Positions 54,554-63,905 of a stretch of 64,000 bases of DNA are shown here, in pieces. How positions within the stretch are numbered: the stretch's first letter is position 1; every line of letters starts with the position of its first letter. Source of the DNA: Pseudomonadota bacterium. GTDB taxonomy: Bacteria > Pseudomonadota > Gammaproteobacteria > Ga0077536. Position numbers and translations under genes: made by a program. The stretch is taken from assembly GCA_016719885.1 (NCBI GenBank), contig JADJYF010000015.1:62001-126000 (forward strand). Direction: 5' to 3'. The notes beneath the pieces were generated by a model. That model was not told where the DNA came from, ran no database searches, and saw nothing but the letters and a program-made list of their open reading frames with translations.

Positions 54554-55890
54554 ACATCGAACAAAGCCGCGCCTGGCAGACCTATCTCGCACGCAATCCA
54601 CGTTCGCGTGAACACGCGGCGCGCGCCGGCCATCGCGTGCCTAGCGGCACCTCGCGCTCGCTGCTGCGCCATCCGCCCTTCCCGTTCTACGTCGACCACA
54701 CCGCCGGCGTGACCGGCACCGATCTCGACGGCAATACGCGCGTCGATTTCCATAACAACTACACCACGCTCGTGCACGGCCACGGCCACCCGCGCATCGT
54801 CGAGGCGGTGCAACGGCAGCTGGCCCGCGGCACCACCTATTCCGCGCCCGGCGCCCAGGAACTCGCGCTGGCCGAACATCTCGCCGAGCGCGTGCGCAGC
54901 GTCGAGCAGGTGGTGTTCAACAATTCCGGCACCGAGGCGGTGATGGTCGCGCTGCGCATCGCACGCGCGGTGAGCGGCCGCAATCGCATCGGCAAGTTCG
55001 AGGGCGGATATCACGGTTCGTCGGATTTCGTGATGGTCGGCGGCCATGGCCTGCCCGCGCCCGACGATCCGGTGCGCGTCACCGTGCCGCACGCCGACGT
55101 CGGTGGCCTGCCCCAGGCCGCCTGCGACGATGTCGTGCTCATGCGCTACAACGACGTCGACGCGGTGCGTGAAGCGGTCGCGACCTACGGCCATGAACTC
55201 GCGGCCATCATCGTCGAACCGATCCAGGGCGCCGGCGGCGTCATACCCGCCAACGCCGACTTCCTGCGCGTATTGCGCGACGAGACGCGCCGCGCCGGCA
55301 TCGTGCTCATCTGCGACGAAGTCGTCACCTTGCGCCACGCGGTCGGCGGTGCGCAGGGTTATTACGGCTTCGACCCCGATCTCACCACCATGGCCAAGAT
55401 CATCGGAGGCGGTTTTCCGGTCGGCGCGGTGGGCGGACGGCGCGCATTCATGCGCTGCCTCGAAGCCGATGGCACGGTCGCCAATCTCGGCACCTTCAGC
55501 GCCAATCCCATGACCATGGCCGCCGGCCTTGCCGCCATGGAATTGCTGGATGAAAGCGCGATTGCGCACATCAACGCGCTGGGCGATCTCGCGCGTGCGC
55601 GCCTCGCGAGCGTCATCGAACGTCACGCCCTGCCGGCCCAGGTGTGCGGCGCCGGCTCGCTGTTCCAGGTGCACTGGACACGCACCCCGCTCACCGATGC
55701 GCGCGCGGTCGAAACCGCCGACGCCACGCGCAACCTCCTGGCCTTCCTCGGCCTCGCCAATCGCGGCGTGCAGCTGTCCATGCGCGGCATCGGCGCGTTG
55801 TCGACGCCGATGACCACGGCACATATCGACGCTCTGGCTGGCGCCTTCGAAGACACGGTGTGCGAAATGCGGGCCGACGGACACTGCTGA
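54550..55890 (+). CDS. class III aminotransferase, glutamate-1-semialdehyde aminomutase-like
   Basis: 446 residues. Seen: GHGHPRIVEAVQRQL, NNSGTEAVMVALRIARAVSG, LICDEVVTLRHAVGGAQGYY and the PLP lysine in TTMAKIIGGGFPVGAVGG. The layout is GSA-aminomutase-like, but as part of a catabolic set it is more likely an aminotransferase or racemase of an amino acid or amine than HemL. It is translationally coupled to gntR (ATGA), so it belongs to the regulator's own operon, opposite hyuA. Confidence 0.9.
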   Translation: MNIEQSRAWQTYLARNPRSREHAARAGHRVPSGTSRSLLRHPPFPFYVDHTAGVTGTDLDGNTRVDFHNNYTTLVHGHGHPRIVEAVQRQLARGTTYSAPGAQELALAEHLAERVRSVEQVVFNNSGTEAVMVALRIARAVSGRNRIGKFEGGYHGSSDFVMVGGHGLPAPDDPVRVTVPHADVGGLPQAACDDVVLMRYNDVDAVREAVATYGHELAAIIVEPIQGAGGVIPANADFLRVLRDETRRAGIVLICDEVVTLRHAVGGAQGYYGFDPDLTTMAKIIGGGFPVGAVGGRRAFMRCLEADGTVANLGTFSANPMTMAAGLAAMELLDESAIAHINALGDLARARLASVIERHALPAQVCGAGSLFQVHWTRTPLTDARAVETADATRNLLAFLGLANRGVQLSMRGIGALSTPMTTAHIDALAGAFEDTVCEMRADGHC

Positions 55891-56084
55891 TGGCCGGTCG
55901 CCTGGTTGGACCTCGAGCCCTCGCCGGCGCCTGACCAGCGCCCAGTACCCCGCTGTAGCCGGGCGCCCTCCGGCCCCGTAGGGGGAACGTGGGACGGAAG
56001 AACCTCACCTCCATTTTCAAGCGCCAGGGCGAGCCAGATGCCCCCGGAACCGTCCCCCGACCGTCCAGGTCTGCATCAAATTCA

Positions 56085-56113
56085 TTGTCAAATGTTCGTT
56101 TTGGGAGCACATT
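56085..56113 (+). promoter_or_regulatory. candidate higBA promoter with operator dyad
   Basis: TTGTCA (56085-56090) stands 17 nt before CACATT (a weak -10 at 56108-56113). AATGT (56091-56095) and ACATT (56109-56113) form a dyad with a 13-nt spacer that overlaps both boxes, a layout expected of autoregulated toxin-antitoxin promoters. Boxes are weak. Confidence 0.35.
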
Positions 56114-56143
56114 ACACCCATTAACTAAGGGACCGGTTTTCGC

Positions 56144-56443
56144 ATGCCCATGCGAATCATTGCCAAACGCCAGTTGCGGGCATTCTGGGAAAAGCACCCA
56201 TCGGCCGAAGCCCCGCTGCTGGCCTGGTACCGGGAGGTGCAGCACGAGGACTGGGATTCGCCGGCCAAGGTGAAACAGAAGTTTCGCAACGCCAGCTTCG
56301 CCAAAGACAGTCGGGTGATATTCAATATCAAGGGCAACGACTACCGCCTGGTGGTGCGGATCAACTACCCGGCACGTATCGTTTACGTGCGCTTCGTCGG
56401 CACCCATGCCGAATATGACGTCATCGACGTCGAGGATGTGTGA
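56144..56443 (+). CDS. higB: HigB-type toxin (RelE-like mRNA interferase)
   Basis: 99 residues, the standard HigB length. It starts MPMRIIAKRQLRAFWEKHP (a second ATG two codons later is equally possible) and has AWYREVQHEDWDSPAKVKQ, RVIFNIKGNDYRLVVRINYP and YVRFVGTHAEYDVID, the near-invariant C-terminal end of the family. Predicted ribosome-dependent endoribonuclease. The antitoxin gene follows by one base, toxin first as is usual for higBA. Confidence 0.92.
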   Translation: MPMRIIAKRQLRAFWEKHPSAEAPLLAWYREVQHEDWDSPAKVKQKFRNASFAKDSRVIFNIKGNDYRLVVRINYPARIVYVRFVGTHAEYDVIDVEDV

Positions 56444-56444
56444 G

Positions 56445-57671
56445 ATGGTCAATAGCAATATCAAGCCGATTCGTTCGGAGCAGGACTACGAGGCCGCGCT
56501 CGCGCGTATCGATGCGCTGATGGACGCTGAGCCCGGCACCGTCGAGTTCGATGAACTCGACATCCTGGCCGATCTCGTCGAAGCCTATGAGAACAAACAC
56601 GAGCCGATGGGCTACCCGAGCCCGATAGCCGCCATCGAGTTCCGCATGGAACAGGCCAACCTGAGTCCACGCGACCTCATCCCCTTCATCGGCAGCCGTG
56701 CCAAGGTTTCAGAGGTCCTGTCTGGCAAGCGCGCCATCACCATGCCCATGGCGCGTGCGCTGCACGAACATCTGGCCATCCCAGCGGAAGTTCTACTGCA
56801 CAAATCGAGTGATCACGGTGACCAGCCACTGGCCAATCTCGAATGGAGCCGATTCCCGCTGCTCGCGATGGCCAAGCTGGGCTGGATACCCAAAGGCCGC
56901 GACCTTGTCCGCAACGCGGAAGCGATCATCCAAGGCCTTATCGAGCGCGCCGGAGGGCGGAATGTCGCAGGCGCCGTGCTGTACAAGAAGAACGATCACC
57001 TTCGCGCCAACGCCAAGATGGACGCTTACGCCCTCAACGCATGGTGCTGGCAGGTTCTGGCGCAAGCGAACGCGGCCAAGCCCAAAGCAAAATACAAACG
57101 CGGCACCGTCACCCTGGAGTTTCTGAAAACCCTTGCCCGTCTCAGCCGCGCTGCGGACGGACCGCGCCAGGCCAAGGCGCTGCTGGCCAAGCATGGCATA
57201 CCACTGGTCATCGTGCCGCACCTGCCCAAGACCTATCTCGACGGCGCAGCCTTGCGCTTAGGTGACGGGCGGCCAGTGATAGGTCTGACACTGCGCTACG
57301 ACCGCATCGACAATTTCTGGTTCTGCCTGCTGCACGAACTCGCCCATGTCGGCCGCCACCTGGATCACGACATGGGCGACGCCTTCATCGACGACCTCTC
57401 GCTGCGTGACGCGGATACTGGCCGCGAAGACTCGAAGGAACGGCAGGCAGATGAATGGGCGGAAGAAGCACTGATTCCACAAACCACCTGGGAGGGCAGC
57501 GCGGTTCGCGAGAACCCCAGCCCGATGGCGGTAATGCATCTGGCCCACGCACTCGAAATTCACCCCGCCGTCGTTGCCGGTCGGGTTCGACATACGCACA
57601 AGAACTACCGGCTGCTCACGCAATTCGTTGGCAACGGCACGGTTCGCCAGCAATTCGATTCGGCTGATTGA
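56445..57671 (+). CDS. higA: antitoxin HigA fused to an M78 (ImmA/IrrE-like) metallopeptidase domain
   Basis: 408 residues from ATG 56445, with GAGG nine bases upstream inside higB. The first part has an Xre-type helix-turn-helix (NLSPRDLIPFIGSRAKVSEV, SGKRAITMPMARALHEHL), as in HigA. The C-terminal part has the zinc motif HELAH (H297, E298, H301 in LLHELAHVGRHL), as in ImmA/IrrE regulatory proteases. Simple HigA is only about 100 residues, so this is a composite. A protease inside the antitoxin may control antitoxin lifetime (inference). Confidence 0.88.
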   Translation: MVNSNIKPIRSEQDYEAALARIDALMDAEPGTVEFDELDILADLVEAYENKHEPMGYPSPIAAIEFRMEQANLSPRDLIPFIGSRAKVSEVLSGKRAITMPMARALHEHLAIPAEVLLHKSSDHGDQPLANLEWSRFPLLAMAKLGWIPKGRDLVRNAEAIIQGLIERAGGRNVAGAVLYKKNDHLRANAKMDAYALNAWCWQVLAQANAAKPKAKYKRGTVTLEFLKTLARLSRAADGPRQAKALLAKHGIPLVIVPHLPKTYLDGAALRLGDGRPVIGLTLRYDRIDNFWFCLLHELAHVGRHLDHDMGDAFIDDLSLRDADTGREDSKERQADEWAEEALIPQTTWEGSAVRENPSPMAVMHLAHALEIHPAVVAGRVRHTHKNYRLLTQFVGNGTVRQQFDSAD

Positions 57672-57697
57672 CCTGGCGGGCGAGCGAGGGCGACTCC

Positions 57698-58795
57698 ATG
57701 ACGATGAACGAAGCGGACACCCGCTATCACCTCATCGACCCGGTGCTCAGGGAAAAAGGCTACGTCAGCCGCGACCGTATCACCCTGGAGACCGTGAACA
57801 GGCGCCCAAGCGCTTCGATGTGATCCTCACCAACCCGCCCTTTGGCGGCAAGGAGGGAGCCGACGCCCAGAAGAATTTTTTTCTTTAGAACGAGCGCGAC
57901 CCAGGTCCTGTTCGTGCAGGACATCCTCGCCGAGCTTGCATCCGGCGGCACCTGCGCCATCGTGCTGGATGAGGGATTGCTGTTCCGTGCCAATGAGAGC
58001 GCGTTCGTCGAGACCAAGCGCAAATTGGTGGACGAGTGTGATCTCTGGGCAATCGTGAGCCTGCCGGGCGGCGTGTTCTCCACCGCCGGCGCCGGCGTGA
58101 AAACCAACCTGCTGTTCTTCACCAAGGGCCGCAAGACCGAGCAGATCTGGTATTACGATCTCGCCTGGGTGAAGGTGGGCAAGAAGACGCCCCTGACCCT
58201 CGCCCACTTCGGCTTCGCGCCCGATGGCAGCGCATTGGACGATGCTGGTCTTCCCGCCCTGCTCGTCAACGAATGGCGGAGCGACGATGCCAATGCAGGA
58301 AAACCCTTTCCCAGCTATGCCCGGCAACTGGCGCTGCACGGAACACCGGGAGCCGATAGCCGCTATTCCTGGACAGTGGACTTCGCCGCCCGGCGGGCCA
58401 AGGCACGCGAAGACATGCAGCCGCTGCTTGATGACGCCGCCAGGATCAGGGACGAAGTGATCGACCTCAAAGTGCGCATGAAGCGCATGAAGCAGGACAA
58501 GGCGTCGAGCGAGGACCAGGCACTACTCGATGCGCAGATCCGCGAAAAGGACAGGGCCGCACGCGAATTGGAAACCCAGGCGGCGGGCATCGATGCGGCG
58601 GTGTTCGACCTCAAGGCCGTCAATCCGCATGCTGTGACCACGGTAGACACGCGCACACCGGCCGAGATCATCGCGAGCATCGAGGCGCATGGGCAGGTGA
58701 TTGCGGGTGCGCTGGCCAGACTCTGCGCTCTGCTGGCAAGCGATGCGGTGAATGATGACCACGGAGAAGACGGCGCCGAGGCACCTACGGCGTAA
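57698..58795 (+). pseudogene. chimeric type I restriction-modification remnant (HsdR start joined to HsdM end)
   Basis: The first 34 codons (MTMNEADTRYHLIDPVLREK) are the beginning of a type I restriction (HsdR-like) subunit. Near 57794 the sequence switches to the HsdM methylase: EQAPKRFDVILTNPPFGGKE contains the catalytic NPPF motif. A frameshift in a T7 run (57876-57882) breaks that frame; the rest (TSATQVLFVQDILAELA to the stop at 58795) continues in another, giving the HsdM C-terminal half. The methylase SAM motif, HsdS and the HsdR motor and nuclease are gone. It is 26 bp downstream of the toxin-antitoxin pair. Confidence 0.8.
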
Positions 58796-58826
58796 ACCTG
58801 CCTTGGGCGAAAGGGACTGGGTTCCC

Positions 58827-59663
58827 CTACTTCCCCGCCACCCGTTTGAGGAACTCCACCGTCACGGCCCCGAACCTGTCGTTCTTGTCACCGGTGATCA
58901 TGTGCCCGGCATCGAGCACGTTGAGGTACTCCGCGTGCGGACACAGGTCCAGGAATTCACGCACGCCGTCCTCGCTCACCACGTCGGAGCTGCCGCCGCG
59001 CACCAGCAGTGTCGGGATGCGCAAGCACCGCGCCGCCGCCGACAGGCGTGCGTGACGCAAGGCCAGGTCGCGCTCGCGGCCGTCGAGGAAGCGCGGGTCC
59101 CAGTGCCAGTAGTAGCGGCCGTCCGGGTCGCGGCGCACGTTCTTGGCGAGACCGGCGCTGTTGGCGCTGCGCTGCTCACCCGGGCGATAGCCGCCGATGG
59201 CGGCCGCGACTTCGTCGAGATTGGCGAAGCCGTCGGCGTGGCGCGCCATGAAGGCCTTGACGCGATCGAAGCCGGCGCGCTCGGTCTGGGGCACGATGTC
59301 GACCAACACCAGGCCGGCCGCATCGACCGCGCCTTCGCCGGCCGCCGCCAGCGCCGTGTTGCCGCCAAGCGACGCGCCGAGCAGCACCGGGCAGCGACAG
59401 CCGAGTTCGTCAATCACCTGCGCGAGGTCGCGCACGAAGGCGTCCTGCTCGTAGTCCCCCGCCGGCGACCAATCAGAATCGCCATGGCCGCGCGCATCGA
59501 AGGCGATGGCGTGAAAGCCGGCCGCGCCCAGCATCTCGCCGGTGCCGCGCCAGGCATGACGGGTCTGGCCGCCGCCATGCAACAGCACGACCTGCGGCGC
59601 ACCGACCTCGCCCCAGGCATCGGCCGCGAGCGTGATGCCTTCCGGCGTCGTCCATTTCATCAT
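58827..59663 (-). CDS. alpha/beta hydrolase
   Basis: About 278 residues, starting MMKWTTPEGITLAADAW (no clear ribosome-binding site; either of two adjacent ATG codons). Seen: the oxyanion HGGG in VVLLHGGGQTRHAW, nucleophile elbow GASLGGN, the acid region near RGGSSDVVSEDG and the late histidine in NVLDAGHMITGDKND. Likely an esterase, lactonase or thioesterase. It is 79 bp after the CoA ligase on the same strand and so probably co-transcribed with it. Confidence 0.88.
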   Translation of the reverse strand: MMKWTTPEGITLAADAWGEVGAPQVVLLHGGGQTRHAWRGTGEMLGAAGFHAIAFDARGHGDSDWSPAGDYEQDAFVRDLAQVIDELGCRCPVLLGASLGGNTALAAAGEGAVDAAGLVLVDIVPQTERAGFDRVKAFMARHADGFANLDEVAAAIGGYRPGEQRSANSAGLAKNVRRDPDGRYYWHWDPRFLDGRERDLALRHARLSAAARCLRIPTLLVRGGSSDVVSEDGVREFLDLCPHAEYLNVLDAGHMITGDKNDRFGAVTVEFLKRVAGK

Positions 59664-59742
59664 CGGCGCCGGCGTGCCGGGCAAGGACTCGCGTGGGTCC
59701 GCCGTGGGTCGTGGACCACCGGCGATGCGATGCGCGCGGCGC

Positions 59743-61700
59743 TCATCCGGCACCTGGCGCCAGGGCCACGCTGCGCACTTCGTCCAGCGCCGCCGGGTTG
59801 TCGAGCGAAGAGAGATCGCCGGGCGGCAACCCGGCGTAGATGTTTCGAATGAGACGCCGCAGGGTCTTTGCCGCTGCGTCTTCGGCAATTGCGAGACGAG
59901 GTGCACGGCGGCGGGACGGAACGGCTTGCCGAGCCCTTCCTGCACCACCACCGCAACGCGCGCCGCGAGCCGCGGCGTCGTCGGTCGCCCTCGGCCTGGC
60001 AACGATGAACACCACCAGCTTCTCGCCGCTGGCCGCATCCACCATGCCGACCGCGGCGGCATCGGCCACACCCGGCACTTTCAACACCAGTTCCTCGACT
60101 TCGGCGGGCCCGAGACGCTTGCCGGCAATCTTCAAAGTGTCGTCGGAACGGCCGCGCAGAAAGAGTTGCCCGTCGGCGCGCCGCACCGCGAGGTCGCCGT
60201 GCAGCCACAGGCCCGGCACTTGGCGCCAATAGGTCTCGAGGTAGCGCTCGTCATCCTGCCAGAAGGACTGCGTCATGCCGACGAAGGGTTCGCGCACCGC
60301 GAGTTCGCCGACGGCGTCGGGAAGCGAGGCGCCGTCCGCCGCCACCACGTCGACATCGACGCCGGGCGAGGTGCTGTTGAAGGCGCTCGCCACGATCGGC
60401 CGCACCACCACCGAGGCCAAGAGCGCGCCCGACACTTCGGTGCCGCCGGTGTAATTGATGAGCGGCAGTTCGCCGCCGCCGAAGTGCCGTTGAAACCAGT
60501 GGAAGTGCTCGGGGGCAATCGCTTCGCCGGCGGTGACGAGCACACGCAGGCTGGAGAAATCGCCGCTGAGACTTTGTTCTTCATGACTCGCCATGCTGCG
60601 CACCAGCGTCGGCGCGGCGCCGAAGTGCGTGACGCGATGACGGCCGATGAGGCTTGCCATGCGCGAGAAGTCCGGCGCGTCGGGTGCGCCGGTGTAACAC
60701 ACGAGTTTTGCACCGCGCAGCAGCGCCGAACTCATGACGAGCGTGCCGGCTATCCAGCCGAGATCGACCGGCCAGCAGAAGGCGTCCCCCGGCGCGATGT
60801 CGAAATGCATCAGCGCGTCGTGGGCAATCTTCAAGGGAAAGCCGCCGTGGGTATGCACGATGCCCTTGGGCTTGCCGGTGGTGCCGGAAGTGTAGATGAG
60901 GAGGAAGGGATGATCGGGCGTGACGCTGGCGGGTGCCGTGGCAACGTCCGTCTGTGCATTCAGCAGCGCCGACCAGTTCGCTTCGCCGCGCGGCAATGGC
61001 GAAGGCGGTGCGGCGCCGTCGTTCCACACCACGTGTTGCAAACCCGGCAGTTGTGGCCGCGCCTGCATGACGACGGTGTCCAACCGCACTTCGCGGCCGC
61101 GTCGCGTGAAGGCGCGTGATGCGATGATACGCGCGCATCGGCCGCGCCGAGACGCGATACCACGGCCTCGGCGCCGAAGCCCGAGAACAGGGGCACCGCC
61201 ACCGCGCCCAGCCAGGCAATGGCGAGCATGGCCAGCGTCGCTTCGAGGCCGTTGTCCATCAACAGGCCCACGCGGGAGCCGTCCGCCACGCCGAGTGAGG
61301 CAAGTGCCGCCGCGCGCTGCGCGACGGCGGAGCGCAGGTCGCCGTAGCGCACGGACACCTCGCGCCCCGCTTCATCCTCGGCCACGATCGCGACAGCGCC
61401 CGCCGCGGCCTCGCGTTCGCCCCAGGCCAGCACGGTATTCACCCAGTTGAGATGCCCGCCGGGAAACCAGCGTGGGAATTCGCGGCCACGACTCATGTCG
61501 GCGTAGCCGCTCGGCGCCGCGTCCCACTGGATGTCGCACACGCGCATGACCGTCGCCCAGTAGGCGGCCGGCGCGGCGCTGGCGTGGGCCAGCAGGGCGT
61601 CGTAATCGGCGACGCCCAGCGCCGCGACCAGGCGCGCCACGCCGGACGACTCGAGATCCGTCGCGCGCGGCATCCAGGGAGTTTCATTGGTGGCTGTCAT
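59743..61700 (-). pseudogene. acyl-CoA synthetase (AMP-binding) gene with three frameshifts
   Basis: Read across frames it gives a protein of about 650 residues. The N-terminal part (from ATG 61700) has WFPGGHLNWVNTVLAW as in ACAS_N-type ligases. After a frame change near 61120 it continues with LIYTSGTTGKPKGIVHTHGG, YTGGTEVSG, WLHGDLAVRRADGQLFLRGR and DDTLKIAGKRLGP. Two more small shifts (near 59990 and 59885) bracket VAVVVQEGLGKPFRPAAV; the second disturbs the catalytic-lysine region that should read PKTxSGKTLRR. If real, this enzyme is dead. It lies divergent from lysR. Confidence 0.75.
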
Positions 61701-61950
61701 GACCCCTTACCGCTTCGCCAATCTCCGCTCTCGCGCAACGGCGCGGCGGGCGGATGGCGATGAGTATGGGTGAGGTCTGGCCGCGCGTCCCGTCGTGATT
61801 GGCGCAATGTGCCTTCGCGGATCGAGAAAACGGCGGTCGGGGCGCCATGAAGCCTGGCCCACGATCGCGTTACCATGGTCGCCCGGCGCTCGCGCCGCGC
61901 ACGCTCAATCCATAGTGAGGCTCGATGCCGCGCATCCTGCATCGAAGATC
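61701..61950. other. 250-bp divergent intergenic region
   Basis: Between the CoA ligase (-) and lysR (+), where a LysR-type regulator would normally bind. I found no definite T-N11-A dyad. Confidence 0.35.
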
Positions 61951-62832
61951 ATGTCCAGCCTGACCGTGCAATCCCTGATCCGGCGCGTCGACCTGTTCAC
62001 CTTGAAGCTGTTCCTGGCGGCCATCGAGGAAGGACAGATCGGACGCGCCGCGTTCCGCGAACACCTGGCGGCGTCGGCCGCCACCAAGCGCATCCAGGAT
62101 CTCGAGGACCTGCTCGGCATCAAGCTCTTCGACCGTTCCGCGCGCGGCGTGGTGCCAAGCCCGGCGGGGCGCATGGTGGAGAACCATGCGCGACGCATCC
62201 TTGCCACGCTCGAAGCGCGGCGTCGCGATCTTGCCGAGTTGTCCGAAGGCGTGCGCGGCCACGTGGCGGTGGCGGCGCCCGGCATCATGATCGTGCAGTT
62301 CCTGGCGCGTGAGATCGGCGAATTCACGCAGCGCTTTCCGCTGGTCGAAGTGACCCTGCACAACGGCATCAACGCCGAGGTGCTGCGCAGCCTGCGGGAA
62401 GGAGAAGTCGACATCGCGTTCTTCTCCCACGTCGAAGGCAGCGCCTATGACGGTATCGACAGCACCGAATGTCGCGATGATCGCCTGGTGGCGGTGGTGC
62501 CGATAGGGCATCCGCTCACGCAGGCCGCCAGCGTGTCGCTGGAAGCGCTGCTCGACCAGGATCTCATCAGCCTCGGCGAGGGCACCACCATCCTCGCGCA
62601 GTTGCGTCATGCCGCGCGCAGCCTCGCCAGCGCCGGTCTCGGCGTGGCCCTGCAACCTGCCAGCATCGCCTATTCCGACGAACTGGACCGCGTATGCACG
62701 CTGCCGGTCGAAGGCGACTGGGCCAAGCGCAGCTATCGCATCGGCTACCTCGCCGGCCGCGCGCTGTCGCCGGCGGCGGAAGCCTTCATCGCGCAGATCA
62801 CCGCTGCCCATCTCGCCGCCCCCGAAGCCTGA
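61951..62832 (+). CDS. LysR-family transcriptional regulator
   Basis: 293 residues from ATG 61951 (MSSLTVQSLIRRVDLF). It has an N-terminal winged helix (DLFTLKLFLAAIEEGQIGRA, then RIQDLEDLLGIKLFDRSARG) with the usual LFDR motif, and a periplasmic-binding-protein-like effector domain (GHVAVAAPGIMIVQF, then VALQPASIAYSDEL). It lies between the divergent CoA ligase and the downstream lyase gene, so is probably their regulator. Confidence 0.92.
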   Translation: MSSLTVQSLIRRVDLFTLKLFLAAIEEGQIGRAAFREHLAASAATKRIQDLEDLLGIKLFDRSARGVVPSPAGRMVENHARRILATLEARRRDLAELSEGVRGHVAVAAPGIMIVQFLAREIGEFTQRFPLVEVTLHNGINAEVLRSLREGEVDIAFFSHVEGSAYDGIDSTECRDDRLVAVVPIGHPLTQAASVSLEALLDQDLISLGEGTTILAQLRHAARSLASAGLGVALQPASIAYSDELDRVCTLPVEGDWAKRSYRIGYLAGRALSPAAEAFIAQITAAHLAAPEA

Positions 62833-63016
62833 CGCCGGCCCTGACGGTCCGAGTGGCGTGGCCTCGGCGCACGGCCGCTTCGCGATTCGAGAATCACCGC
62901 TTCTTGCCTTTGCGCTTGGCCGCTCAATCGGCCGACGCTAGCGTGTCCAGCAAACGCGAGTCCGGGCTTCGACCCGGCGCTCCGGCCTCGCGACCCAGCC
63001 GCAACGGGAGAAGCCC

Positions 63017-63905
63017 ATGGCCATGCAAGCAATGAAACGCGTCCGATCCTTCCTGTTCGTACCGGGCAACAAGGCCTCGATGATCGACAAGGCCGCCGGC
63101 GCGCGCGCCGATGCCCTGATTCTCGACCTGGAGGACAGCGTGCCGCCGGACCTCAAGCTCGAGGCGCGTGCCATCGTCGCCTCCAAGCTGGCGCCGCTCG
63201 CCGCCCACGGCCAGCGCGTCTACGTGCGCATCAACCGCAGACCGCCCATGTACGAGTTCGACGACGTGCTGGCAGTGGTCGGCCCGCACCTCGAAGGTAT
63301 CTTCATTTCCAAGACCAATGGCCCGGAGGACATCGACTGCATCGGCATGATGCTGTCGGAAGCCGAGTTCCGACAGGGCATGGACATCGGTACCACGCGC
63401 GTCATGCCGCTGCTCGAAACCGCGCTCGATGGAGCTCTGTTACGAGATCGCGAAGAAGGAGCGCGTCGCGGCGCTGATCGGCGCCACCGCTAGGAACGCC
63501 GACACCGCGCGTGCCCTCGGCTACGTGTGGTCGGCGGCCGGCCGCGAATCGCTGTATTTCAAATCGCGGGTGGTGATGGCGGCGCGCGCCGCCGGCAAGC
63601 TGCCGATAGGCGGCATCTGGCAGCAGGTGCACGACACCGAGGGTCTGCGCGCCTTCGTCACCGCCAGCCGCGAACTCGGCATGACCGGCGAACTGCTGCT
63701 GCATCCCTCCAATGTCGCCATCACCAACGAAGTGTTCAGCCCTTCGGCCGACGAAGTGGCCTACTACCAGGGCATGATCGACGCCCATGCCAGGGCCGAG
63801 GCCGAGGGTCGTGCGTCCTGCATCTATGACGGCGAACACATCGACATCGCCCACGTTGCGACCGCGCGCGAGATCATCGAACTCGCGGCATCGCTCGCCG
63901 CATGA
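63017..63905 (+). pseudogene. CitE/HpcH-family (citramalyl/malyl-CoA-type) lyase gene with one frameshift
   Basis: GGGAG precedes ATG 63017. The first frame gives RSFLFVPGNKASMIDKAAG and ADALILDLEDSVPPDLKLEA, and reaches RVMPLLETAL. Near 63428 the frame changes and continues with MELCYEIAKKERVAALIGAT, then VWSAAGRESLYFKSRVV, LLLHPSNVAITNEVFSPS and so on to the stop. The two halves together are a complete CitE/HpcH-type lyase of about 295 residues. Either one small indel in the sequence or a recent loss. The remaining 95 bp of the window contain nothing I can call. Confidence 0.8.
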
